From: Streptomyces neyagawaensis
Lineage (GTDB): Bacteria > Actinomycetota > Actinomycetes > Streptomycetales > Streptomycetaceae
Length of the DNA stretch: 53,718 nt
Reading direction: 5' to 3'
Assembly (NCBI RefSeq): GCF_023516595.1
Contig: NZ_JAMGBG010000148.1
Span: forward strand, 1-53,718
Shown here: in pieces, positions 25,966 through 34,673 of the stretch
How the letters are laid out: every line of letters begins with the position of its first letter
How positions within the stretch are numbered: position 1 is the first letter of the stretch
The notes under the pieces: model-generated
Told to the model about the DNA's origin: nothing
The model's input: only the letters and a program-made list of their open reading frames with translations
The model's database searches: none
Program-made: the position numbers and the translations under genes

Positions 25966-26979
25966 CTACCGTGCCCCGTGGCACCCCTCGTACGCCTCAC
26001 CCGACCCGCACCAACAAACGGACCCCTTCTGCGGCGGCCAAGCCACAGCCAGCCCCCGCGCCGCCAGTGTCGTCGCGTACTGGGGGAGGAGGGTCGCGTC
26101 GTCCGGGGTCGTGCCCTCTGAGGCTGCGAAGGCCTCGTAGGAGGGGACCGTGCCTGTCACGATGCCCAGGTTCGGGGTGCCCGACGAGGCCAGTTCGCGC
26201 AGGGAGGACTCTATGGTCGCCAGGTGGTCCTCGTGCGACGGGTACTCCGCGAGGAGGCCCGGGTACGCCGTCACCAGTTCCGAGAGTTCCGTGGTCGGCC
26301 AGTGGAGCACCGCCACCGGGAACGGGCGGGACAGGGCCTCCCTGTACGTGCCCAACTCCGCGCGCAGGCGGGAGATCTCCGCCTGGAGTTCCGCCGGGTT
26401 GTCCGAGCCGAGGGACCAGACCCGTTTCGGGTCGTGCAGCTCGTCCAGGGAGACCGACGACGAGTGGAGGGTGTCCGCCAGGGCGTCCCAGTCGTCGTGC
26501 GGGGCGCCCAGCATGCGGCGCACCCGGTGGCGGCCGAAGAGGAGGGGGCGGGTCGCGTACGGGGGCTCCGTCACGTCCGTCAGCAGGAGCAGCGCGGCCG
26601 CCGTGAACGTGTCCTGGGCCGCCTCCAGCTCGTCGTGGGCCTCCAGCGCCTCCGCCACGATCACCCAGGGCGCCGGGTCCCGGGGAGCGGCCGCTCGGAT
26701 GCCGTCGATGATCGCCCTCGCCTCGGCCTCGTGGCCGTACTCCCAGAGGTTCGACGCCTTCAGGGCCCGTACGAGGTGGGGGTTCTCCAGGGGGGCGTCG
26801 GAGGCGAGCAGGCGGTCGTAGAGGGCGGTCGCCGTGGGGCGGTCGCCGGCGAGTTCGCGGTGGGCGGCGGCCTGGAGGAGGAGGTGTTCCGCGTCCTCCG
26901 GGTAGAGGTCCGCGGTCCGCTCCAGGCGGGCCGCTTCGGCGGGGTGGTCGACGTTCTCGGCAGGCGTGTCGGGGCGCAT
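25966..26979 (-). CDS. SEC-C metal-binding, TPR-like protein
   Basis: 337 residues from ATG 26979; the upstream open frame is Pro/Arg filler. The first 170 residues are Ala/Leu-rich helical pairs typical of tetratricopeptide repeats (AEHLLLQAAAHRELAGD, ATALYDRLLASDAPLENPHLVRAL). The C-terminus carries a SEC-C zinc motif, CWCGSG...GCH. SEC-C tails occur on SecA and many unrelated cytoplasmic proteins and mediate zinc-dependent contacts. No Shine-Dalgarno sequence is seen. Role unknown; it probably belongs to the core chromosome rather than the island, as its composition is again very GC-rich. Confidence 0.8.
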   Translation of the reverse strand: MRPDTPAENVDHPAEAARLERTADLYPEDAEHLLLQAAAHRELAGDRPTATALYDRLLASDAPLENPHLVRALKASNLWEYGHEAEARAIIDGIRAAAPRDPAPWVIVAEALEAHDELEAAQDTFTAAALLLLTDVTEPPYATRPLLFGRHRVRRMLGAPHDDWDALADTLHSSSVSLDELHDPKRVWSLGSDNPAELQAEISRLRAELGTYREALSRPFPVAVLHWPTTELSELVTAYPGLLAEYPSHEDHLATIESSLRELASSGTPNLGIVTGTVPSYEAFAASEGTTPDDATLLPQYATTLAARGLAVAWPPQKGSVCWCGSGEAYEGCHGAR

Positions 26980-27153
26980 GGACGACACCGTACTGCCCGG
27001 GGAAGGCCCACGGGGTGGTGGTGCGCGGGCTTCCGGCCGGTTGTGGGCGGGGCGCGGGCCGGGGCGTGGCTTTCGCCGTCCAGGCGGGTGCGGCTCTCGC
27101 CGCTCCCGCTCCGGGCCGCACCACCGCGCTCCGGCTCGTACCACCCCGCTCCC

Positions 27154-28704
27154 CTAGATCGTCACCCCGTCGATCTGCAGCGTCTGTACCGCTCCTGCCG
27201 CGAACGGGACCGCCACCGACTTGCCGTTCAGGCGGGTGTCGGAGTAGGCGCGGTAGCGGTCCGTGCCGCCCGAGGTGTGGGTGTTCCAGCGGGGGACCGC
27301 GCCGTTCGTGCCGCCCGTGACCGTCGTGAAGCGGGAGAGGTCGAACGTGAGGGTCTGGGCGGACGTGGCGGTGTTGATCGCGACGATCACCAGGCGGCGG
27401 GCCGCCGCGTCGTACGCCGCCGCCGTGTAGCTGGAGCCCGCGTCCAGGATCGTCATCCCCGGGCGGATGTGGCGGCTGAACTGCGCCATCACGTAGTACT
27501 TCGTCTCGATCGCGCCCGGCTGGAGCGTGTTCGCGTCGTACTTGATCATGCCCCAGCCCGCCGTCGGGTCCATCACCTGCCAGTAGACCCAGGCCGTCGG
27601 GTGCAGCCAGCGGAAGTCGTAACAGAGGTTGCGGGCGAGGGCCCAGCCCGTGCCGTCGCTGTCGCCCGTCTCCGAGTTCCAGAGCTTCTTGCCCGCGGTC
27701 GTCACGACGTCCGTGTAGAGGAGGTCGCGGCGGCCGTTCGCGCCCTGGTAGCCGTGCACGTTCACCTGGCTGACCAGGCCCTTCGTCGTGGCGTTGAAGG
27801 AGTTCCAGGTCGAGCGGGCCGTGTCGTAGTTCGTCTCGTCGGACGCGGAGATACGGACCGACTGCAGGCCCCGCTTGTCCAACTCGCTGCGCATGTAGGG
27901 GAGTACGGCGGCCTGGACGGCCGGGTCCATGTGGCAGCCCTCCTGGGTGCCGGTGGCCGTCCACCATGTCGACGCCGGCTCGTTGAAGGGGTCGACCGTC
28001 GCGAAGTTCACGCCCCAGTTGTTCTTCGCGCGCAGGGCCACCGCCGCCAGATGGGAGGCGTGCTGGCGGTAGTTCCACGTCTGGAGGTTGTTGCCGCCGC
28101 CCGACGCGCCCGACGGGTTGTGGTTGCTGCACATCCACCACATCGGCGAGTTCGCGAACAGCTCGGTGGTCGCGCCGCGGGCCACCGCCTTGGTGAGCGC
28201 CGCCCGTTGGTTCGCGTCCGCCGTCCAGTCCCACGCCGAGGACGCCGGGTCCTCGTTGTTCCAGTCCTGCCAGTAGCCCTCGATCTGCTTGAACGCAGGG
28301 ATGTTCGGCGACACGACCATCGACTCGCCGTTCACCGAGTTCGAGCTGCACGCGCCCAGGTTGTAGCGGGCGATGTTCATGCCGAGGCCCGGCAGCGCCG
28401 TGCCGTTGTACGTCGTCGTCTTCGTCGTGAACCACAGGTCGGCGAAGTCGTCCCGCGCGCCGAACACGTTCGCCCACCAGGCGAGCGAGGTGCCCCACCC
28501 CTCCCAGGTGCCGTACCTCGTGGCCGGGTTGATCGCGATGGTCGCGTCCGCGTGGGCGGTGCCGGTGGCGAGGGCGGTGCCCGCGACCGCGCCGCCGGCC
28601 GCGGCCAGCAGGGCTCTGCGGCCCAGCACCGGGGAGGCGGAGGCGCGTGGTTCGGGGCGGTGGATGTTCCTGGGGTTCTGCGGTGGCGGTGTGGAAGCGG
28701 TCAT
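27154..28704 (-). CDS. Tat-secreted GH30-family glycosidase (endo-beta-1,6-galactanase-like)
   Basis: 516 residues from ATG 28704 (GGAG five bases upstream). A twin-arginine signal (GRRALLAAAGG, R29-R30) ends at AHA (about 52). The catalytic barrel opens with RYGTWEGWGTSLAWWANVFG. Acid/base Glu242 lies in DPFNEPAS and the nucleophile is Glu345 in WNSETGD. A C-terminal beta-sandwich (about 410-516) completes the GH30 architecture. Closest in feel to the fungal and Streptomyces endo-beta-1,6-galactanases that cut arabinogalactan side chains. An AGCGCT-centred palindrome upstream suggests LacI-type sugar control. Confidence 0.85.
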   Translation of the reverse strand: MTASTPPPQNPRNIHRPEPRASASPVLGRRALLAAAGGAVAGTALATGTAHADATIAINPATRYGTWEGWGTSLAWWANVFGARDDFADLWFTTKTTTYNGTALPGLGMNIARYNLGACSSNSVNGESMVVSPNIPAFKQIEGYWQDWNNEDPASSAWDWTADANQRAALTKAVARGATTELFANSPMWWMCSNHNPSGASGGGNNLQTWNYRQHASHLAAVALRAKNNWGVNFATVDPFNEPASTWWTATGTQEGCHMDPAVQAAVLPYMRSELDKRGLQSVRISASDETNYDTARSTWNSFNATTKGLVSQVNVHGYQGANGRRDLLYTDVVTTAGKKLWNSETGDSDGTGWALARNLCYDFRWLHPTAWVYWQVMDPTAGWGMIKYDANTLQPGAIETKYYVMAQFSRHIRPGMTILDAGSSYTAAAYDAAARRLVIVAINTATSAQTLTFDLSRFTTVTGGTNGAVPRWNTHTSGGTDRYRAYSDTRLNGKSVAVPFAAGAVQTLQIDGVTI

Positions 28705-28814
28705 GTCAACTCCGGGTCGGGGGTGCCGGGGTGGGGAGACCCCGGGGGAGGTGGAGAGACGCAGGAGGGCCATCGGAAGAGTCAGGGGTGAACCATGAGG
28801 TTGTCGAGAGGTCT

Positions 28815-28826
28815 GACAGCGCTTTC
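28815..28826 (-). promoter_or_regulatory. LacI-type operator candidate upstream of GH30 gene
   Basis: GACAGCGCTTTC, a near-palindrome centred on AGCGCT with GA/TC flanks, as in LacI-family operators of Streptomyces sugar genes. It lies about 115 bases before the start of the GH30 gene. Confidence 0.45.
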
Positions 28827-28968
28827 TCCGATTTCCCTCAACGGTTGTGAGAAGGGCGGAAAAAAGGCTTGCCGTCCGTGATCATCTGGTTGCCCGGAGA
28901 GGGCCCGCCTGGCTGGAGGGGGAGGGCGCGGGTCGGTTCGGGCCCGTTCTCTTCGCGCGGTGGCGCCC

Positions 28969-28997
28969 TGGTCACTTCCCGCGAGCCGTCCTATCGT
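28969..28997 (+). promoter_or_regulatory. Promoter of the class E sortase gene, leaderless
   Basis: TGGTCA (28969-28974), 17 bases, TATCGT (28992-28997). The GTG start follows seven bases later, and no ribosome site is present. Confidence 0.45.
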
Positions 28998-29004
28998 TCC
29001 GGCC

Positions 29005-29799
29005 GTGAGGACACCCCGGGTCGTCCACCACCGCGGCCGGCGCCGACGGACCGCGTACGCCCGCGCGCTCTGGACCGCCGCCGAACTCGCCGTCACCCTC
29101 GGCCTGGTCCTCCTCCTCTTCGTCGTCCACCAGCTCTGGTGGACCAACCGGCAGGCCCAGGACGGCGCGCGGCGCCAGGTCGAGGCCCTGGAGAGGGAGT
29201 GGGCCGCCGGGCACGGTGACGGGTCGGCGCCGCTCGCCGGCACCACGGCGCCGGGGCTCGACACGGCACCCGTACGCCCCTCCGCCCCCTCCGCCCCTTC
29301 CGCGCCCTCCGCTCCCACGGGCGCCCCGGACTCCGCCCGGCCCCGCCCCGCCCAGGTCTACGCCGTCCTCGCCATCCCCCGCCTCGGCCTCCGCGTCCCC
29401 GTCGCCGAGGGGATCGGGCGGGCGGACGTCCTCGACCGCGGGTACGTCGGCCATTACCCGCGGACCGCGCAGCCTGGGCAGCCGGGGAACGTCGCGCTCG
29501 CCGGGCACCGCAACACCCATGGCGAGCCCTTCCGGTACCTCGACCGTCTGGACCGCGGCGACGAGATACGGATCGAGACCCGCGACGCCGTCCACACGTA
29601 CGTCGTCGACCGGACGCTCCCCCGCACCACGCCCGGCGACGGCGGCGTCCTGCGCCCCGTGCCGCGCAGCGGGGTGCTGCCGGCGTACGGGTACGACAGG
29701 CCCGGCCACTACCTCACGCTCACCACCTGCACGCCGGCGTACACCTCCACGTACCGGCTCGTGGTCTGGGGCAAGCTCCGGTCCGTCCGACTCAGGTGA
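29005..29799 (+). CDS. Class E sortase
   Basis: 264 residues from GTG 29005, which sits one promoter-length after TATCGT. A basic N-terminus is followed by one membrane segment (about 23-41) and a Ser/Ala/Pro linker with SAPSAPSAP repeats. The sortase fold has catalytic H168 (LAGHRNTHG), C242 (LTTCTP) and R251 (TYRLVVWG). Class E sortases of Streptomyces attach LAXTG-tailed proteins to peptidoglycan at the outer membrane face. No obvious substrate is adjacent; the 37.2-kb gene has a related tail. Confidence 0.92.
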   Translation: MRTPRVVHHRGRRRRTAYARALWTAAELAVTLGLVLLLFVVHQLWWTNRQAQDGARRQVEALEREWAAGHGDGSAPLAGTTAPGLDTAPVRPSAPSAPSAPSAPTGAPDSARPRPAQVYAVLAIPRLGLRVPVAEGIGRADVLDRGYVGHYPRTAQPGQPGNVALAGHRNTHGEPFRYLDRLDRGDEIRIETRDAVHTYVVDRTLPRTTPGDGGVLRPVPRSGVLPAYGYDRPGHYLTLTTCTPAYTSTYRLVVWGKLRSVRLR

Positions 29800-30059
29800 G
29801 AGCCGGAGCGGCCGCGGTCACTGCCCCGCCCGGCCGTGCTGTGTTGCCGACCTCCGCACCCGGTGCGACGGTGTTCGAGGCGCCACGCGGAGGCGGCGGT
29901 CCGTCACGGGACCGCTCTGCCCCAGGCGAGGGCGCCGCGCGTCGACGTGCGGCCCGGCCGCGCCCACACGACCCTGCGCCATGTCGGCATGCCAGCGCTC
30001 CGTGAACCGACGCGCGTCCACGATCCCTCGGGGGCAGTGCACAGAAAGCGGGAAATTCA

Positions 30060-31394
30060 ATGGCGAACAGCCCCATGGACAGACGTGGTCACAACGGGCA
30101 GCCCCAGCGCATGAACGGTTCCGGCGCTCCCCAGGGCGCGGAGTACACCGGTAGGTATGTCGTCCTGCTCGACCCGGGCAACCAGGAGAGCGGACTGAAC
30201 GCGCTGCGTTCCTCCGCCGAGATCGCCTCCGTCGAACGCGTCCGCGGAGGCGACGTGGGCAACGTCTCCGAACTGCTGGAGCGCCCCGACGTCTCCGTCC
30301 ACTTCGAGGAGCTCGCGGCCGCCGTCGTCGAGGTGCGGCCCGAACAGCGCCACGCGCTGGTCACCGCGGCCGAGGCCGACCCGGCGGTCATCGCCGCCGA
30401 GCCCGAGCGCATGGTGTACGCCATGCCGATCACCGCCCCGACGCAGGCGCCGACCGAGTTCTTCCCGGCCTACCGCAGCGACGAGGAGGTCGTCGACCGC
30501 CACACGCGGGCCGAGATCGCCGCCGCCCAGGGCCCGGCCGTGGACGAGCAGACCTTCACCTGGGGCCTCCAGGCCATCCGGGCCAACCTGTCCCACCTGA
30601 CCGGTCGCGGAGTGAAGGTCGCCGTCCTCGACACCGGTGTGGACACCGACCACCCGGACCTGGCCGGCTGCATCGAGGAGACCATGTCGTTCGTGCTCGG
30701 CGAGTCGGTCGAGGACGGAAACGGCCACGGCACCCACTGCATCGGCACCGTCGCCGGGCCGGCCAAGCCCCATCAGGGCCCTCGCTACGGCGTCGCCTGC
30801 GACGCACGGATCCTCGCCGGCAAGGTTCTCAGCAACCGGGGCAGTGGCGCGGACGGCCAGATCCTCGCGGGCATCGCCTGGGCCATCTCCCGCGGCGCCC
30901 GGGTGATCTCCATGTCGCTGGGCGCCCCGGTCCGGCCTGGCGAGCTGTTCCCGCAGACGTACGAGATCCTCGCCCGGCGCGCCCTGGAGCGCGGGACGGT
31001 GATCGTCGCCGCGGCCGGCAACGAGAGCAACCGGCCCCCGGTCATCGAACCCGTCGGCCGCCCCGCCAACTGTCCCTCCATCCTCGCGGTGGCCTCCCTG
31101 GACCGGGCGCTCACCCCGTCGTTCTTCTCCAACGGCGGCATCAACGGCCAGGGCGGCGAGATCAACCTCGCCGCGCCCGGCAGGGACGTACGCTCGGCGG
31201 CGCCCGGTGGCGGCTACCAGAACCTGAGCGGTACGAGCATGGCCACGCCGCATGTCGCGGGCGTCCTCGCCCTGCTCAGTGAGGCGCACCCCAATGTGTC
31301 CGCGGCCGACCTCGTGGCCCGCCTCAAGGCGGGCGCGTTCCCGCTGGCGCAGCCCGTCCGGGACGTCGGCCACGGTCTGCTGCAGGCCCCGTGA
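30060..31394 (+). CDS. S8 (subtilisin-like) serine protease without signal peptide
   Basis: 444 residues. Catalytic triad intact: D191 (VLDTGVD), H223 (NGHGTH), S393 (GTSMATP), with oxyanion N321 (AAGNES). Residues 30-120 resemble an I9-type propeptide (YVVLLDPG, VSVHFEELAAAVVEV, VIAAEPERMVY). The N-terminus MANSPMDRRGHNG is hydrophilic with no signal peptide or membrane anchor, so the enzyme is probably intracellular or exported in a nonclassical way. The next gene overlaps its stop and encodes a separate I9-like protein. The ribosome site is weak (GGGAAA). The 260 bases upstream hold no gene. Confidence 0.88.
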   Translation: MANSPMDRRGHNGQPQRMNGSGAPQGAEYTGRYVVLLDPGNQESGLNALRSSAEIASVERVRGGDVGNVSELLERPDVSVHFEELAAAVVEVRPEQRHALVTAAEADPAVIAAEPERMVYAMPITAPTQAPTEFFPAYRSDEEVVDRHTRAEIAAAQGPAVDEQTFTWGLQAIRANLSHLTGRGVKVAVLDTGVDTDHPDLAGCIEETMSFVLGESVEDGNGHGTHCIGTVAGPAKPHQGPRYGVACDARILAGKVLSNRGSGADGQILAGIAWAISRGARVISMSLGAPVRPGELFPQTYEILARRALERGTVIVAAAGNESNRPPVIEPVGRPANCPSILAVASLDRALTPSFFSNGGINGQGGEINLAAPGRDVRSAAPGGGYQNLSGTSMATPHVAGVLALLSEAHPNVSAADLVARLKAGAFPLAQPVRDVGHGLLQAP

Positions 31395-31639
31395 GCGAGT
31401 CCGCCGCTTCGGCGCCGGTCGGGGTCGTCCTCGCGGTCGACCCCGACCGGTTCGCGGAGGTCGTCGACGCCCTGCGGCGCGCCGGGCTGACCGTCACGGG
31501 CGAACAGCCCGTCGTCGGCACGCTCTCCGGAACCGTCCCGGAGAACCGGATCGAGGCCTTGCAGGCCGTCGACGGCGTCGAGGCCCTCGACCGCGAACGC
31601 ACCGTCCAGCTGCCCCCGCCCGACGCCCCGGCCCAGTGA
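31391..31639 (+). CDS. Small I9/propeptide-like protease inhibitor candidate
   Basis: 82 residues from GTG 31391; GTG and the protease TGA overlap as GTGA, so the two are translationally coupled. The sequence VVLAVDPDRFAEVVDALRRAG, then TVPENRIEALQAVDGVEALDRER, follows the beta-alpha-beta-alpha layout of subtilisin propeptides (inhibitor I9 family). No signal peptide. Likely role: a trans-acting chaperone or inhibitor of the upstream protease. Inferred from fold pattern and gene pairing. Confidence 0.65.
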   Translation: MSESAASAPVGVVLAVDPDRFAEVVDALRRAGLTVTGEQPVVGTLSGTVPENRIEALQAVDGVEALDRERTVQLPPPDAPAQ

Positions 31640-31746
31640 GCCTGCGGTGAGGGCCGCGGTGAGTGCCGCGGCGAGGCCCGGCGAATGCAGGGTGCGGCCG
31701 GGCGACGCCGGGGTGTGGTCCGGCGAGGCCCGGTGCAGCGGATCCC

Positions 31747-31779
31747 ACGCCCCGGACCCGGCAACGGGGTCCGGGGCGT
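31747..31779 (+). terminator. Hairpin terminator after protease/inhibitor operon
   Basis: A perfect 13-bp stem (ACGCCCCGGACCC and complement) with a seven-base loop, followed by CCTGTATAAAC. TATAAA at 31784-31789 could also serve as a -10 box for the next gene. Confidence 0.7.
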
Positions 31780-31829
31780 CCTGTATAAACGGGAGGGAGC
31801 CCGTGTCGCATCGAAAGGGGGAGTCAGCC

Positions 31830-32141
31830 GTGTTCCGCGTCTTGGCCTCGCTGCGTCCCCTCGCCGTCGTGCTCCTCGTGCTCTTCGAGCTGTCCGTGCT
31901 GGACGCCGGCTCCCTCTCCGCCGCCGTGGCCTTCGCGGCCACCGCCGCGGCCGGGTCGGCCTTCGCCGCCTGCGCGGTCATCGCGTCGCGCTGTGCCCCC
32001 GTCGTCCCGCGTACGCGCGTAAGGACGGCGATCAGGGACCGGGAGCGCCGTACGGCGTTCCTCGCCCAACGTGACCCCGACGCCCGCGGTCGTACGCGAC
32101 CCCGGGCGCCCGGACGTGCCCTCCTGACGGTCACCGCGTAG
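31830..32141 (+). CDS. DUF6412 membrane protein
   Basis: 103 residues from GTG 31830, with GGGGGAG six bases upstream (GTG 31803 is a second option). Two hydrophobic helices (about 5-25 and 28-50; LRPLAVVLLVLFELSVLDAGSLSAAVAFAATAAA in pieces) precede a basic, Arg-rich cytoplasmic tail (RTRVRTAIRDRERRTAFLAQRDPD). I recognise this as the DUF6412 pattern common upstream of a second YidC gene in Streptomyces. Function unknown; a role with the insertase is plausible. Confidence 0.75.
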   Translation: MFRVLASLRPLAVVLLVLFELSVLDAGSLSAAVAFAATAAAGSAFAACAVIASRCAPVVPRTRVRTAIRDRERRTAFLAQRDPDARGRTRPRAPGRALLTVTA

Positions 32142-32281
32142 GGCACACCACCACCTCCTCGTACCACCCCCGTGCCCCTCACGCGGGCCGTCGCGTCGAG
32201 TTCCCCGTCATCGGACGCCCCGGTCACCGGGCTGTTCCGGACCACTCCTGGCACGACGAGACCCCTGGAGGGCTCCCACCC

Positions 32282-33046
32282 ATGTCCGTTTTCGCCGACC
32301 TTGTCGCGCGTCTCGCCGATCTGCTCGACCCGCTGTTCCACGCCTCCGCCACGGCCGCCGCGATCGTCCTGTTCACCGCGCTCGTACGGCTGCTCGTGCA
32401 CCCCCTGTCCCGGGCGGCGGCACGCGGGCAGCGGGCCCGGGTGGCGTTGCAGCCGAAGATCGCTGAGCTGCGGAAGAAGCACGCGAAGAACCCGGAGAAG
32501 TTGCAGAAGGCCGTGCTGGAACTGCACGCCGCGGAGAAGGTGTCACCGCTGTCCGGATGCCTGCCCAGCCTCTGCCAGCTCCCCGCGTTCTTCCTGCTCT
32601 ACCACCTGTTCTCCAACAAGGAGATCGGCGGCGAGGCCAATGAACTCCTCACCCACCGGCTGTTCGCGGCACCGCTCGGCGACCGCTTCGCCGACGCGCT
32701 GGGCGCGGGCGGCCTCCTCGGGCCGCAGGGCCTGGTCTACGTGGGGCTGTTCCTGATCGTCACCGGGGTCGCGGCCTTCAACTTCCGTCGCACGAAGCGG
32801 ATGATGGCGGCGGGGACGGCCGGGATGCCGGCCGCCGGGGACGACCCGGTGCCCGGGCTGGCGACGAGCATGGGAGCCGTCAGCAAGATCATGCCGTTCA
32901 TGTCGTTCTTCACCCTCCTCACCGTGGCGGTGGTCCCGCTGGCGGCCGCGCTGTACGTGGTGACCAGCACGACGTGGAGCGCGATCGAGCGGGCGGCGCT
33001 CTACCCCGTGACCCCCGCGGCCGCCCCGACGCCCGCCGCCGCGTAG
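32282..33046 (+). CDS. YidC/Oxa1-family membrane protein insertase (second copy type)
   Basis: 254 residues, with GGAGGG eight bases before ATG. Membrane segments lie at about 20-42, 90-110, 150-170 and 200-230. The basic cytoplasmic hairpin is KIAELRKKHAKNPEKLQKAV, and the conserved core GCLPSLCQLPAFFLLYHLF matches the Oxa1 family. It is shorter than the main actinobacterial YidC, has no C-terminal tail, and stands away from rpmH/rnpA, so it is a paralogue. It should help insert small membrane proteins. DUF6412 lies immediately upstream. Confidence 0.88.
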   Translation: MSVFADLVARLADLLDPLFHASATAAAIVLFTALVRLLVHPLSRAAARGQRARVALQPKIAELRKKHAKNPEKLQKAVLELHAAEKVSPLSGCLPSLCQLPAFFLLYHLFSNKEIGGEANELLTHRLFAAPLGDRFADALGAGGLLGPQGLVYVGLFLIVTGVAAFNFRRTKRMMAAGTAGMPAAGDDPVPGLATSMGAVSKIMPFMSFFTLLTVAVVPLAAALYVVTSTTWSAIERAALYPVTPAAAPTPAAA

Positions 33047-33199
33047 CGGGACCGTCCCCGGTACGGGGGCTACCAGCGGGTAGTGGTCCAGTCCGTGAAC
33101 CGGGTCTTGCGGAGTGAATGGTGACCTTGGACGATCGACCAGTCCTCCGATGGCTGCACCCATCGGTCGGGCGGTCGGCGTTCGAGGGAGATGGTGATC

Positions 33200-34057
33200 A
33201 TGAAGCTGCTGCGAGTCGGTACGCCAGGCGCGGAGCGGCCCGCGCTGCTCGATGCCGAGGGTGTCCTGCGGGACCTCTCGGCGGTCGTGCCGGACATCGA
33301 CGGCGAGCTGCTCGCGGACGAGGCGGCGCTCGGCCGGATCCGGGAGGCCGCCGAGGCGGGAGACCTGCCGGAGCTGGACGCGACCGGACTGCGGGTCGGG
33401 CCGCCACTCGCCCGGATCGGCAAGATCGTCTGCATCGGGCTCAACTACCACGACCACGCCCGCGAGACGGGGGCCGAGCCGCCCGCCGAGCCGGTGATCT
33501 TCTTCAAGGCCGCGGACACCGTCGTCGGCCCGTACGACACGGTGCTCGTCCCACGCGGGTCGGGCAAGACGGACTGGGAGGTCGAGCTCGCGGTCGTCAT
33601 CGGCCGTACGGCGCGCTACGTCGAGTCCCGCGAGGACGCGCTCACGCATGTCGCCGGGTACGCCGTCTCCCACGACGTGTCCGAGCGGGAGTTCCAGCTG
33701 GAGCGCGGCGGGACCTGGGACAAGGGCAAGAACTGCGAGACGTTCAATCCCCTGGGGCCGTGGCTAGTCACGGCGGACGAGGTACCCGAGCCGCAGAAGC
33801 TGGGGCTCCGGCTGTGGGTCAACGGGGAGCTGAAGCAGGACGGCACGACCGCCGAGCAGATCTTCTCGGTGAGTGAGGTCGTGCGGTACGTCAGCCAGTT
33901 CATGACGCTCTACCCCGGGGACGTCATCAACACGGGGACGCCCGCGGGGGTGGCCCTGGGGGAGCCCGATCCCAAGCCGTTCCTGAAGGCCGGGGATGTG
34001 GTGGAGCTGGAGATCGAGGGGCTCGGGCGGCAGCGGCAGGAGTTCGGGCAGGCGTAA
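33200..34057 (+). CDS. Fumarylacetoacetate hydrolase family protein
   Basis: 285 residues from ATG 33200 (GGGAG nine bases upstream; an ATG at 33191 would sit on the ribosome site). The N-terminal domain of about 65 residues is followed by the FAH fold: GLNYHDHARETG, metal-binding EVELAVVIG, then KGKNCETFNPLGPW and GDVINTGTPAG. It resembles 2,4-diketo-3-deoxy-L-fuconate hydrolase and ureidoglycolate-lyase-like members that cleave C-C bonds of beta-diketo acids with Mg2+. Substrate unknown. It converges with the UPF0303 gene across a repeat. Confidence 0.88.
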   Translation: MKLLRVGTPGAERPALLDAEGVLRDLSAVVPDIDGELLADEAALGRIREAAEAGDLPELDATGLRVGPPLARIGKIVCIGLNYHDHARETGAEPPAEPVIFFKAADTVVGPYDTVLVPRGSGKTDWEVELAVVIGRTARYVESREDALTHVAGYAVSHDVSEREFQLERGGTWDKGKNCETFNPLGPWLVTADEVPEPQKLGLRLWVNGELKQDGTTAEQIFSVSEVVRYVSQFMTLYPGDVINTGTPAGVALGEPDPKPFLKAGDVVELEIEGLGRQRQEFGQA

Positions 34058-34120
34058 CGCGAGCCGCGGGGCGCCGGGCGCCTGAGGGGCGGGGGTGCTG
34101 GGGTTGGTCGGCGGCCGCGG

Positions 34121-34163
34121 GTTCGTCGTGGCCGGTCGCGCAGTTCCCCGCGCCCCTGAGGGG
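34121..34163. repeat. Single arm of the GCGCAGTTCCCCGCG element
   Basis: Carries GCGCAGTTCCCCGCGCCCCT followed by a CCCCTGAGGGG palindrome, between convergent genes. It is a shortened form of the elements at 9302-9530 and 41651-41861. Confidence 0.75.
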
Positions 34164-34172
34164 TTGCGGGGG

Positions 34173-34673
34173 TTACGCGTCGCCCTCGGAGCGCTCCAGC
34201 TTGAAGCGCTCCAGTGCCTCCACCACCATCGCGTGGTCCTCCAGTTGGGGCAGGCCCGACACCGTCACCGTGCCGATGACGCCCGTGCCCTCGACCGCCA
34301 GGGGGAAGGAGCCGCCGTGGGCCGCGTAGCGGTCGGGGTCCAGGCGGGACGACGCCTCGAACGTCGTGCCCTTGGCGCGGAAGCGGGCGCCGACGAGGTA
34401 GGAGGAGGCGCCGTAGCGTTCCACCACGCGGCGTTTGCGGTCGATCCAGGCGTCGTTGTCCGGGGTCGAGCCGGGGAGCGCGGCGTGGAACAGCTGCTGC
34501 GGGCCGCGGCGGATGTCGATGGCGACGGGAGTCTCCCGCTCACGGGCCATCTCCACCAGCAGGGAGCCCAGCGCCCACGCGTCGTCGAAGCCGAAGCGGG
34601 GCAGGACCAGGCGGCGTTCCTGCGCCTCCAGTTCCTCGATGCCCGGCGTCTCGCTGCTCGGGGTGTTCGTCAT
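34173..34673 (-). CDS. UPF0303/heme-degrading-domain (DUF336) protein
   Basis: 166 residues from ATG 34673, overlapping the oxidoreductase stop by four bases. The pattern FDDAWALGSLLVEMARERETPVAIDIRRG (in pieces), LFHAALPGSTPDND, WIDRKRRVVERYG and HGGSFPLAVEG is that of the UPF0303 branch of the GlcG/HbpS fold. Members are small cytoplasmic proteins; some relatives bind heme. Coupled translation with the oxidoreductase indicates a shared pathway, probably sugar-related given the ROK regulator across the palindrome. Confidence 0.85.
   Translation of the reverse strand: MTNTPSSETPGIEELEAQERRLVLPRFGFDDAWALGSLLVEMARERETPVAIDIRRGPQQLFHAALPGSTPDNDAWIDRKRRVVERYGASSYLVGARFRAKGTTFEASSRLDPDRYAAHGGSFPLAVEGTGVIGTVTVSGLPQLEDHAMVVEALERFKLERSEGDA

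Noticed and set aside
26224..28791. 855-codon plus-strand frame across the SEC-C and GH30 genes
   Set aside because: Antisense to genes with clear motifs (SEC-C zinc site, GH30 catalytic glutamates).
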